Shown here: piece after piece, positions 1-8,562 of the stretch
How the letters are laid out: each line of letters begins with the position of its first letter
Position numbering within the stretch: position 1 is the first letter of the stretch
Assembly (NCBI GenBank): GCA_028876725.1
Contig: JAGWRB010000284.1
Location: 1 to 39,576, forward strand
Source: Gemmatimonadota bacterium
GTDB taxonomy: Bacteria; Gemmatimonadota; Gemmatimonadetes; Gemmatimonadales; Gemmatimonadaceae
Length of the DNA stretch: 39,576 nucleotides
Direction of reading: 5' to 3'
Notes under the pieces: model-generated
Databases searched by the model: none
What the model was told of the DNA's origin: nothing
The model's input: only the letters and a program-made list of their open reading frames with translations
Translations under genes and position numbers: made by a program

Positions 1-795
1 CAGCTGGAACGCGGTGCCAATGTTGTGCAGAATGCGATCGCGCTCGATGGCACTCGGCGACGATTGCAGCGCGTCGTAGCCATGGCGAATCGCGAGTTCG
101 TACTCGCCGCGAAAACCCGCGACCGCCGCCCGGCCGTCCAGCGCCATCGCCCGCGACTCCGAGTACCCGAACCGCGCCGCCTGCTCGGCCACGTACTCGA
201 ACGTCTGATCGGCATACGGCAGGTTGCCCCGCGCCATCGCCACGATCGCGTCACCGATCTTGGCCCGCAGCACGCCCATCATGTCGCCTGCCTGCTCGGC
301 GACGCTGCCGGCGTTCGCATACGCTTCGAGCGCCTCGTCGTACCGGCCAAGGGTGCGCAGGCAGATCGCGCGCTGCAGTTGAACCAGCACGGTCGTATCG
401 GGCTCCCCCACCAACGACGGGTGCCGCAGCATCGAGTCGTACACGTCCATCGCCAACCGCCACTTGCCGTCGAACTCGAGCGCACGCCCGTACGCCATCA
501 GCCGCGGCGCCGCCGAGTGCACGTCGGCCGGCGATTCCTGGATGGACGTCACGACGCTCCGCAGAATCGACGGTACCGGTGACCCCTCGTCCATCGCATC
601 GATGGCCTTGAGCACCGCTCGCAAATTCCACGAATCGGGACCGACCGCGTCGACCCCCTCCTCAATCCAGGAGTCCACCAGCCGAAGGGTCACCAGGCCG
701 GCGGTCGCCGCCCGCCACTCCGCCTGATGCTCCTCGTACGTCGCGACTTCCTCGAAGAACGGAAGATGCCGCAGTGAATTGCCGTTGCCGAACAC
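1..795 (-). CDS. TPR-repeat protein, C-terminus runs off the window
   Basis: Open minus frame to the window edge: ...LVQLQRAICLRTLGRYDEALEAYANAGSVAEQAGD...RDRILHNIGTAFQL; GTG start at 795 preceded by GGGAGGGGG. Resembles the TPR gene at 1821-3050. Confidence 0.75.
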   Translation of the reverse strand, partial: MFGNGNSLRHLPFFEEVATYEEHQAEWRAATAGLVTLRLVDSWIEEGVDAVGPDSWNLRAVLKAIDAMDEGSPVPSILRSVVTSIQESPADVHSAAPRLMAYGRALEFDGKWRLAMDVYDSMLRHPSLVGEPDTTVLVQLQRAICLRTLGRYDEALEAYANAGSVAEQAGDMMGVLRAKIGDAIVAMARGNLPYADQTFEYVAEQAARFGYSESRAMALDGRAAVAGFRGEYELAIRHGYDALQSSPSAIERDRILHNIGTAFQL

Positions 796-872
796 CAGTT
801 GCCCCCTCCCGCACACGCGCTGTGGGTAATCTGACGGTGAAGATCATGGCGCCGGGTAGACGTGACAAGTGC

Positions 873-906
873 CGTTTTGTGTCATTGAATATCACGTTTT
901 GTGACA
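873..906. promoter_or_regulatory. Possible operator: two CGTTTTGTG(T/A)CA direct repeats, 22 bp apart
   Basis: CGTTTTGTGTCA at 873-884 and CGTTTTGTGACA at 895-906 in the divergent intergenic region between 795(-) and 1050(+). Confidence 0.35.
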
Positions 907-1049
907 GTGGCGGACATTTTCGCAGTCTGAACTCCCGTTTGACGAATTCCGATCTCCAGGAAAACTTCCAGTTGGTACAGCCCGGCCGGTACGGCATTCC
1001 CCTGAGGTCCACCCGGCCACCACGGCAGTACTCTCACACGGAGCTTCGC

Positions 1050-1796
1050 ATGGATTCCCTGAACGCCCCGCCCACCGACGCCCCTGCCAGCGCGCAGCAC
1101 CAGGCGTCGGTCTGGGAAGACTTCATGGACGTTTTCTACGCGCCGGCGCAGGTGTTCCGGCGCCGAGCGGGGGGCAATTTCTGGATCCCCCTCATGGTCG
1201 TCACGCTGCTCATGACGGTGTTGGCGTTCGCCAACCGGAACGTCATGTTGCCCATCATGGACGCCGAATTCGCGCGCACCGCACCGGCCGTCCTGCGCGC
1301 CAATCCGAATCTCACGATGGAAATTCTGCAGCGCGGGAAGAACATCGGGTTCCTGGCCGCACTGTACGGCACGGTCGTGCTCGTCCCGCTCATGGCGCTC
1401 GTGTTCGCGTTCATCGCCTGGGCCCTGGCTTGGCTGTTCGACGGGCGGATTTCGTGGAATGCCGCGATGGTGATCGCGTCATACGCCCTGGTGCCAAGGG
1501 TGGTCCAGGGGATCGTGCTGTCCATTCAGGGGCTCCTGCTAGACCCCGCCGCGCTGGTGTCGCGGTTCAGCATCGAGGTCGGCCCCGGGCGGTTCGCCGA
1601 TCCGGCGACCGTATCACCGCTCATGGGGGCGCTGTACGATCACAGCGATCTGTTCGTGGTCTGGACCACGGTGCTCGTGACGATCGGTGTCGCGACGATC
1701 GGCAAGATGCCGAAGCTGCGGGCGCTGGCGTTCGGCGCGGCCTTCTGGGTGGCGACGATGTCGCTGGCGCTCTATCAGGCCTGGAAACTGACCTAG
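1050..1796 (+). CDS. Yip1-like multi-pass membrane protein
   Basis: MDSLNAPPTDAPASAQHQASVWEDFMDVFYAPAQVFRRRAGG... followed by about five hydrophobic segments; 'F..P..VF' N-terminus typical of Yip1-family proteins. Confidence 0.7.
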   Translation: MDSLNAPPTDAPASAQHQASVWEDFMDVFYAPAQVFRRRAGGNFWIPLMVVTLLMTVLAFANRNVMLPIMDAEFARTAPAVLRANPNLTMEILQRGKNIGFLAALYGTVVLVPLMALVFAFIAWALAWLFDGRISWNAAMVIASYALVPRVVQGIVLSIQGLLLDPAALVSRFSIEVGPGRFADPATVSPLMGALYDHSDLFVVWTTVLVTIGVATIGKMPKLRALAFGAAFWVATMSLALYQAWKLT

Positions 1797-1820
1797 CGAC
1801 GCAACGCGTCGCGAAGCCCT

Positions 1821-3050
1821 TCAGACGGAGACCGCGGCCTCGCGCATGGTCTTGAGCGATTCGACGACGTCGGCCAGCCGCGACAGCGTGTCCGGGGCCG
1901 GCACGTCCACGGCGTCAGAGCTCCCGGCAAGCGCCCGCTGCGCTTCCTGAAGCTCCAGCCCCTGGCCGGCCGCGGCGGCATCCGCCGCCACCCCCTCGAA
2001 TTCGGCGCGGCTGCCCGCCAGATCGCCCAGGGCCCGCAGCGCGTACCCGCGCTGCAGCCGGTGTTCCAGCCGCAGGCGCACGTGAAACTCCTGCGGATCG
2101 ATGAGCCGCGCGTAGTGCTCGAACATCTCGCGCGCCCCATCGTCAGCCGCGATGCGCATCAGCATCACCAGCGCGTGTTCGCGCAGGTGGCGCTCCTGGG
2201 CGGTACATGAAAGAATGAGAAAGGCGTCGCGCGCCGGCGCGCGCAGGCCGGCGCGGCGCAGCGATTCCCCGATGTCGAAGAGCACGCGCTCGCGATTGGC
2301 GGGATCGGGGGTGAGGCGCAGCGCCCGGAACGCCAGCTCAACGGCGGCCCTGGCGGGCCGCCCCTGCATGCCGGCGATAATGGCGCGGTTGTGGAGCACG
2401 GTGGCCAGCACATCGGGGAAGTCATCGTGCATGGCGCGCGTTTCGAGGTCGCGCATCGCGGCGTCGGCCTCGTCGAGCCGGCCGCGCATCATCAAGACCA
2501 GCGCCCGGCCGAGCGCCGCGCGCAGCACCGTCCGCGCACTGCCGATCCGCCTGGCGTCGCGTTCGGCGCGGTCGTACGCGTCCCGCGCCTCGTCGAGCCG
2601 CGCGAGCATTCGCAGGCAGAAGGCGCCGCGGAGCTCCGACTCGCACGCTTGCGCATCCGTCGCGGCGAAGCCGCGATAGGCGAGAATGCTCCGATGCACC
2701 TGCAGGGCGAGCGCATAGCGGGCGTCGAACTCCAGGTGCCGGGCATACGCGGCGATGCGGTCGATCACGGCGGCCGCGTCCCCGGGCGGCGCGGTCATCG
2801 CATCGAGCGCGCCGCCCAGGATCGACCGCGCGGGGTTGCCGGCATCGAGTGCAGCCACGGCGTTTTGAGCGCCGGCCAGATCGTCGAGCGGGCGGCACCC
2901 CGCCGCAGCCCACCGATCCACGGCGCGAAGCACGATGAGGCCGGCGATCGCGGCGTACGTGGCCGCAGGGGGAAGGTCGGGTCTTGCGAGTTCTTCGAGA
3001 AACGCCGGTGGGAGGGCTCGGGCACGCGCCCGCACCCGGGATTCATGCAC
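1821..3050 (-). CDS. TPR-repeat protein
   Basis: ORF 1821..3128(-); GTG start at 3050 overlaps the end of the upstream regulator gene (stop 3043-3045). Helical repeats such as VLHNRAIIAGMQGRPARAAVELAFRALRLTPDPANRERVLFDIGESL. Confidence 0.75.
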   Translation of the reverse strand: MHESRVRARARALPPAFLEELARPDLPPAATYAAIAGLIVLRAVDRWAAAGCRPLDDLAGAQNAVAALDAGNPARSILGGALDAMTAPPGDAAAVIDRIAAYARHLEFDARYALALQVHRSILAYRGFAATDAQACESELRGAFCLRMLARLDEARDAYDRAERDARRIGSARTVLRAALGRALVLMMRGRLDEADAAMRDLETRAMHDDFPDVLATVLHNRAIIAGMQGRPARAAVELAFRALRLTPDPANRERVLFDIGESLRRAGLRAPARDAFLILSCTAQERHLREHALVMLMRIAADDGAREMFEHYARLIDPQEFHVRLRLEHRLQRGYALRALGDLAGSRAEFEGVAADAAAAGQGLELQEAQRALAGSSDAVDVPAPDTLSRLADVVESLKTMREAAVSV

Positions 3051-3891
3051 GGCGCCGCATCTCGGTCGGGGTAGCGGCCGCGCCCGCGGATGCGTCGCAT
3101 CCGTCGGGGCGGCCGGCCGGGCCGGCATCGGACACCAATCGCTCGGCCATCACCGCCAGGAACGCGTCGAGCGTGACCTCGGCGCGCAGCGCTTCGAGCG
3201 GCCAGCCGGAGAGTCCGCGCACCCGCGCGGCCAGTTCCGCGCGTCCCGCATATCCGACGAGCTGGGCCACCTCGGCCGGCGAGCGGCCGGGATCGCGGAG
3301 GAGCGCAAAGGCGTTGACGAGGCGGGCCCAGTGCAACCAGTCACGAACCGTGCGCACGCCCGCGGCGTTGAGCCGGCGGTAAACGCCGCGGCGGTCAGTG
3401 GCCGCGGCGGCGGCGACGCGGTTCGCGGTGCGGAATTTTCGCGGCGACAGAAACGCTTCCTGCAGGACGTAGCGCAGGGGCGGCTCCACGCGCACGAAGA
3501 CGGGCTCGAGCGTCCGGAGCGCACGCCGCACCGCTTCGCTCACCGCCGTGCGGGCCACGACCTCGTGCCAGCGTTCGGCGGAGTCCTCGAAGCCGAACAG
3601 GACGACGTCGGCGATGCCCGCCGCTGCCAGGCGCACGAGCGATCGTGCCACGCCCGGGTCGAGCACCGTGTAGAGCGTGATGCGCAGATCGGGGTGGTCC
3701 GTGGCGAGCCAGAACAGGCCGCCGGCGGTGCCGTCGGACTCGGCGGCGGGGTCGCAGATGAGGCCGTCCACGGGGGCGGTGCGAATGATCGCGCGCGCTT
3801 CGGCGAGCGATCCCACGCGGACCAGATCCGGAATCGCGCGCTGAGCGGCGCGGAACAGGGGATCGGGAAGGCAGGCGAGAATGGTGGGCAT
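3043..3891 (-). CDS. AraC-type helix-turn-helix regulator with receiver-like N-terminal domain
   Basis: C-terminus RSPAEVAQLVGYAGRAELAARVRGLSGWPLEAL matches the second AraC HTH; N-terminus MPTILACLPDPLF...VDGLICDP...LRITLYTVLDP...ADVVLFGFEDS has alternating beta/alpha character. Confidence 0.7.
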   Translation of the reverse strand: MPTILACLPDPLFRAAQRAIPDLVRVGSLAEARAIIRTAPVDGLICDPAAESDGTAGGLFWLATDHPDLRITLYTVLDPGVARSLVRLAAAGIADVVLFGFEDSAERWHEVVARTAVSEAVRRALRTLEPVFVRVEPPLRYVLQEAFLSPRKFRTANRVAAAAATDRRGVYRRLNAAGVRTVRDWLHWARLVNAFALLRDPGRSPAEVAQLVGYAGRAELAARVRGLSGWPLEALRAEVTLDAFLAVMAERLVSDAGPAGRPDGCDASAGAAATPTEMRRRA

Positions 3892-3963
3892 GGCGTTGGC
3901 GCGCGGTGGGCGGCCCACCGGACGCCACATTCTACGTCGCGGCGGCGAGCGCGTCGAGGCGCG

Positions 3964-5025
3964 TCAGCGCCGGGGCGCGGCCACGGCGGCGCTGGCTGGT
4001 GTTCCGGCCACGTAGCGGTCCCTCGACCGGTCGAGTTGATCGAGCACGCGCTCCAGCTCGCCGTCGTACATCTGGATGCGTTCGAGCGCGAGCGGGTTGA
4101 ACCGGGAATCGTTGGGGCTCCGGTTGGGGCCGCCCGACACCTCGAGAATCGCGTCGAAGTCGTAGCGGTAGACCTTTCCGGTCTTGGGATCCTTCCAGGC
4201 GCCCCTTTGGGCCAGCGCGCGATTCCGCGGCCAGATGCCCAGCGGGAGCGCGAACGTGCGCACGCGATACCCAGGCACGGCGGAGTCGATGGCCAGGGCG
4301 CCGCGCGCGATCTGCTCCTGCACCACCTCGTCGCCGTACTTCTTGAGGTTGGCGTGCCAGAGCGTGTGGTCGCAGAGCTCGAATCCCTGATCGGCGAGGA
4401 ACTTCACCTTCCGGAAGCGCCACGCGCTTTGCTGCCCCTGAATGCCGCGCTCGCCGAAGAAGGCGTGTCCGGCCGCCGCGGCGGGGAGCATGCAGAACGT
4501 GGCCCGGTTGCCCCAGTCGGGATGCTCGGCGTGGAAGGCGAGCCAGATGCCCACGGCGCTGGTGGAGTCGATCTCCAGGCGTCCGTTGCGCTCCACGTAG
4601 CGGAACTGCCCCGGCGACGCGTCGTCGAACGTGAATACCACCGGCGATGTGCCCGGCGGAATGTCGAACTTGCGGTCGATGAGCTGCGAGACCGTGATCG
4701 GGCGGTATCCGCGCGCATACAGCAGCTCGAGGTCCTGGCGGAAGTGGCGCCAGCTTCGCCCCCATCGCGAATCGCTGTCGGCGATCAGGTGGTATTCAAG
4801 AATTGGAATACGCCCGTCGGGGTTGGGCCGGAGTTGCGGCGCGCCGCCGGCGCGCTCGGCGCCGGCGGGCGAGGTGCCGGCGCTCGCGGGGCGAACCCTT
4901 GCGGGGGCTGGCGGTGTCAAACCACGGGAAACCGGCGTCTGCGCGCCGGCCCACTGAAACGCGATGGCGGCCGTCGCAACCCCCCAAACGAACCGCTTGC
5001 ACTGCCCGGAGCCCATCGAGAGCAC
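3964..5025 (-). CDS. Secreted polysaccharide deacetylase (NodB-like)
   Basis: IPILEYHLI...PVVFTFDDASPGQF...FELCDHTLWHANL motifs; N-terminal signal-like segment. Confidence 0.8.
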   Translation of the reverse strand: MLSMGSGQCKRFVWGVATAAIAFQWAGAQTPVSRGLTPPAPARVRPASAGTSPAGAERAGGAPQLRPNPDGRIPILEYHLIADSDSRWGRSWRHFRQDLELLYARGYRPITVSQLIDRKFDIPPGTSPVVFTFDDASPGQFRYVERNGRLEIDSTSAVGIWLAFHAEHPDWGNRATFCMLPAAAAGHAFFGERGIQGQQSAWRFRKVKFLADQGFELCDHTLWHANLKKYGDEVVQEQIARGALAIDSAVPGYRVRTFALPLGIWPRNRALAQRGAWKDPKTGKVYRYDFDAILEVSGGPNRSPNDSRFNPLALERIQMYDGELERVLDQLDRSRDRYVAGTPASAAVAAPRR

Positions 5026-5135
5026 ACCTGTCGAAACGTGAGTACCGCGCCCACGCCGAATTCTAGCGGAGCCCGGAGAAACCTGCGATCCCCGCCGGCG
5101 TAAGAAATTCCAATGCCTTTCACCACGCGATCCGC

Positions 5136-7211
5136 ATGAACGTCACGCCTGTGCGCCGGCGCGCCGCGCTCGCCGGCGCCGTGCTGGCGCTCGCCGCGCT
5201 CGTCGTCTTCGACGCCTGGCTGGGCACCTGCGGGTTCGCGGGCTGCCCGTCGCGTGCCGAGGTGCGCGCGTACCGCCCCGACGAGGGCGGGCGGGTGCTC
5301 GACCGGTCCGGGCGGGTGATCGGGCAGCTGGCGTCGGTGCGCCGCGTCAACGTTCCGCTCGACTCGGTGCCCCAATTCGTGCGCGACGCGTTCATCGCCA
5401 CGGAGGACCGCCGCTTCTACCAGCACCATGGCGTGGACTGGCGCGGCGTGGCGCGCGCGGCGGTTCGCGACCTCGCCACCCTCAGCTTCCGTGAAGGGTT
5501 CAGCACCATCGACATGCAGGTGGCGCGCAACACCTTCCTGGCCAACCGCTATGCGGGGCGTTCGCTTCGCCGCAAGCTGCTCGAACTGCGCTACACCAAG
5601 TTGCTCGAACAGGACCTGAGCAAAGACCAGATTTTCGCGCTTTACCTGAACGCCATCTATCTCGGCGACGGCGTGTACGGCGTGGAAGCGGCCAGCCGCG
5701 ACCTGTTCGGGAAGCACGTCTGGCAGCTCTCGCTGGCTCAGGGTGCGATGCTCGCCGCGCTGCCCAAGGGGCCGTCGGCGTACACGCCGCGCAACGACGA
5801 ACAACGGGCGGTGCAGCGCCGGAACCTGGTATTGGGGCTGATGGCATCGGAGGGGTACGTCACCCAGCGCCGCGCCGGCGCCGCGCAGCGCGAGCCGCTC
5901 GACGTGGCGGGGGGCGGCTGGCGTCCCGACCGGGCGGATGCGTCGACGGTGATCGACGCGATTCGCGCGGTGGTGGACTCGGTGCTGCCGGCTGCCGGGC
6001 GCCCGGGTGATCTCACGGTGCGGACCACGGTCGACTGGCGGCTGCAGCGCGCCGCCGACCGGGTGATCCCGCGGCAGGCCGCATCGATCGCGCAGGAAAC
6101 CGAAGCCGAATACGGCTCCGTGCCCGGTCCGGCCCAGGGGGCGTTCGTGGCGCTCGATGCGCGCACGGGCGACGTGCTGGCCATGGTGGGGGGCACCGCG
6201 CCGGCACGCGGCGGCTTCAATCGAGCCACCGAGGCCCACCGTCAGCCCGGATCGGCGTTCAAGCCCTTCGTCTACACGGCCGCGCTCCGTGCCGGGCTGT
6301 CGCCGGCGTCGATGGTGCAGGACGAGCCCGTCGACGTCGACATGGGCGGACGGATCTGGAGCCCCGCGAACTATGGCGACGAGTACACCGGGCCGGTGAC
6401 GTTTCGCCGGGCGCTCATGATCTCGTCGAATGCCGCCGCGGTGCGCGTGAGCCACGGGGTGGGCGAGCGCGCGGTGATCGCGGCCGCGCGTCGCAACGGC
6501 GTGACGAGTCCGCTTCAGCCAGTGCCGTCGATCGCGCTCGGCGCGTTCGAAGTCACCCCGCTCGAGCTCGTGGCGGCGTACGCGCCGTTCGCCAACGGCG
6601 GCACGCGCGTCGTGCCGCGGCTGGTCACCGAGATCGATGCGCCCGGAGGGCGCGTGCTCTGGAAGCGCGCCACGGAAACCGAGCCGGCGATGGATCCGCA
6701 GAACGCGTATGAGATAACGTCAATGCTCGAAGGGGTGGTGGACTACGGCACCGGCCGCGTGGTGCGCGACATGGGCATCACCGGCCCCGTGGCGGGCAAG
6801 ACGGGAACGACGAACAACAACACGGACGTGTGGTTCGTGGGCTACACGCCATCGCTCGTGGCCGGCGTCTGGTTCGGATACGATACGCCGACGTCCATCG
6901 GAAGCGCGGCGACCGGCGGGCGGCTCGCCGCGCCGGCGTGGGCGTCGATCGTTCGAAGCGGCTGGACCGAATCCGACAGCGCGGGATGGACGCCACCGGC
7001 CGGCATGGTGAGCGCGGTGATCGATCCCGAGTCGGGGCTCCTGGCCGGCGAGTGGTGCCCGCAGCGAACCACGGAGTGGTTCAAGCCCGGCACGGCGCCC
7101 GTGGACACGTGCACCATGCACACCGCGCCGCCGATGCCGGGAATCGCCCAGGGGTTGGGGGATCTCCTGAGAGGGCTCGCGCGAGGGCTGGCGCGGGTGA
7201 TTCGGTTCTGA
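5136..7211 (+). CDS. Class A penicillin-binding protein (transglycosylase/transpeptidase)
   Basis: GT51 EDRRFYQHHGVDWRGVARA and STIDMQVARNTFL; transpeptidase PGSAFKPFVY, SSNAA and GKTGTTNNNTDVWFVGYTP motifs. Confidence 0.92.
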   Translation: MNVTPVRRRAALAGAVLALAALVVFDAWLGTCGFAGCPSRAEVRAYRPDEGGRVLDRSGRVIGQLASVRRVNVPLDSVPQFVRDAFIATEDRRFYQHHGVDWRGVARAAVRDLATLSFREGFSTIDMQVARNTFLANRYAGRSLRRKLLELRYTKLLEQDLSKDQIFALYLNAIYLGDGVYGVEAASRDLFGKHVWQLSLAQGAMLAALPKGPSAYTPRNDEQRAVQRRNLVLGLMASEGYVTQRRAGAAQREPLDVAGGGWRPDRADASTVIDAIRAVVDSVLPAAGRPGDLTVRTTVDWRLQRAADRVIPRQAASIAQETEAEYGSVPGPAQGAFVALDARTGDVLAMVGGTAPARGGFNRATEAHRQPGSAFKPFVYTAALRAGLSPASMVQDEPVDVDMGGRIWSPANYGDEYTGPVTFRRALMISSNAAAVRVSHGVGERAVIAAARRNGVTSPLQPVPSIALGAFEVTPLELVAAYAPFANGGTRVVPRLVTEIDAPGGRVLWKRATETEPAMDPQNAYEITSMLEGVVDYGTGRVVRDMGITGPVAGKTGTTNNNTDVWFVGYTPSLVAGVWFGYDTPTSIGSAATGGRLAAPAWASIVRSGWTESDSAGWTPPAGMVSAVIDPESGLLAGEWCPQRTTEWFKPGTAPVDTCTMHTAPPMPGIAQGLGDLLRGLARGLARVIRF

Positions 7212-7218
7212 AATTCGA

Positions 7219-7248
7219 ACGGCCCCGGCGATGCTTTGCCGGGGCCGT
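7219..7248. terminator. Hairpin between convergent genes
   Basis: ACGGCCCCGGC-gatgcttt-GCCGGGGCCGT, 11-bp perfect stem immediately after the PBP stop. Confidence 0.65.
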
Positions 7249-7299
7249 CCAGGTTGGCGGCTGTCTCACTCTCTCAGACGCGTTTGCGTCCCCCCTCGT

Positions 7300-8550
7300 T
7301 CACAGCACACCCACCCACTTGCTCTTATCCACCACAAATCCCGGAAAGATCCGTTCGAAAGCGGTGGCGCCGAGGTGTTTTCCCACCACTTCGGAGAATA
7401 CACTCCGGAAATCGGTGGTTAATGCCAGGTCGCGATTCTGATTGAGCTGCTCGGGCTCCAGCCCGGGCCACACGCCGTGCACCTTGTGCCCCTGGACGTC
7501 GCCTCCGATCACGAACATCGAGCTGGCGTGCCCGTGATCGGTGCCCCCGTTTCCGTTCTGCCGCGCGGTGCGGCCGAATTCGGACATCGTGAGAATGGCG
7601 ACGTCGTCCATGCGATCGCCCAGATCGGTGACCAGGGCGGCGATGGACCGGGAGAAGTCGTCGAGGCGGCCGGCGAGTTGCCCGGTGGCGCCCCCCTGGT
7701 TGACGTGCGTGTCCCAGCCGCCCACGTCGGCAAAGGCGATTTCCAACCCGACATCGGCCTTGATGAGCTGCGCGATCTGCTTGAGGTGCTGTCCGAACAC
7801 CGTGTTGGGGTACTCCGCGCCGTTGCGCGGCTGGTACTGCTCGGGGTTTGCGGCGCGCAGCACCTTGATGGCTTCGAACATGTCGCCGCCGGCGGCGTGC
7901 ACGATGTCGGCGGAGCCGGTCATGTACAGCGCCTCGAGCTCGGCCTCGGCGGTGCCGCCGGTGCGGATGCTGAACTGGTCGAGGCTGTTCATGGCGATCA
8001 CTGGTGCATTTCCCTCCAGGATGCGCGGTGTCTGCGGCGTCATCGAGACGGCGCGGAAGGGCGCGACCTCACATTCGGCGCAGGTGCCGCGCGCGGCGAG
8101 GTATCGATTGAGCCAGCCGTCGGGCGTGCTCTTGTCGTCGGGCGTGGCGCTTTCCATATAGTCCTGCGCGTCGAAGTGCGAGCGCGTGTTGCTCGGACTG
8201 CCCACGGCGTGCACGGCGGTGAGAAGCCCGCGGTCCCAGAGCGGTTTGAAGGGCGCCAGGGCCGGATGCAGGCCGAAGAATCCGTCGAGATCGATGGCCG
8301 TGCCGGGCGCGCCGCGGCTGGGCCGCGGGATGGCGATGGTGGGGCGCATCTGATAGTACGCGGCCTCGCCGTGCGGCACGACCACGTTCAGAGCGTCGGC
8401 GGCGCCGCGCTGAAAGATGCAGATCAGCGTTCGTCCCTTGCGCGCCCGCGGCAGCTCGGCGGCAAGGACGCTCCGGCGCAGGAAGCTGGGCGAGAGGCCC
8501 ATCGTCACGAGCGCGAGCGCGCCGGACTTCACGAAGACTCGACGATTCAT
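7300..8550 (-). CDS. DUF1501 family protein with Tat-like signal
   Basis: MNRRVFVKSGALALVTMGLSPSFL...RKGRTLICIFQRGAADALNVVVPHGE...LTMSEFGRTARQNGNGGTDHGHASSMFVIGG. Confidence 0.9.
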   Translation of the reverse strand: MNRRVFVKSGALALVTMGLSPSFLRRSVLAAELPRARKGRTLICIFQRGAADALNVVVPHGEAAYYQMRPTIAIPRPSRGAPGTAIDLDGFFGLHPALAPFKPLWDRGLLTAVHAVGSPSNTRSHFDAQDYMESATPDDKSTPDGWLNRYLAARGTCAECEVAPFRAVSMTPQTPRILEGNAPVIAMNSLDQFSIRTGGTAEAELEALYMTGSADIVHAAGGDMFEAIKVLRAANPEQYQPRNGAEYPNTVFGQHLKQIAQLIKADVGLEIAFADVGGWDTHVNQGGATGQLAGRLDDFSRSIAALVTDLGDRMDDVAILTMSEFGRTARQNGNGGTDHGHASSMFVIGGDVQGHKVHGVWPGLEPEQLNQNRDLALTTDFRSVFSEVVGKHLGATAFERIFPGFVVDKSKWVGVL

Positions 8551-8562
8551 GTTTCCTCCGCG

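Noticed and set aside
879-894. CRP/FNR-type palindrome (TGTG...TCAC)
   Set aside because: Half-site spacing (10 bp between TGTG and TCAC) does not fit TGTGA-N6-TCACA; the direct repeat is the better description.
2935-5103. 722-aa plus-strand ORF opposite the regulator and deacetylase genes
   Set aside because: Arg/Gly/Ala/His-rich shadow translation with no domain, antisense to well-supported genes; typical of high-GC DNA.
4917-6455. 512-aa minus-strand ORF opposite the PBP gene
   Set aside because: Shadow ORF; the PBP on the plus strand has all family motifs.
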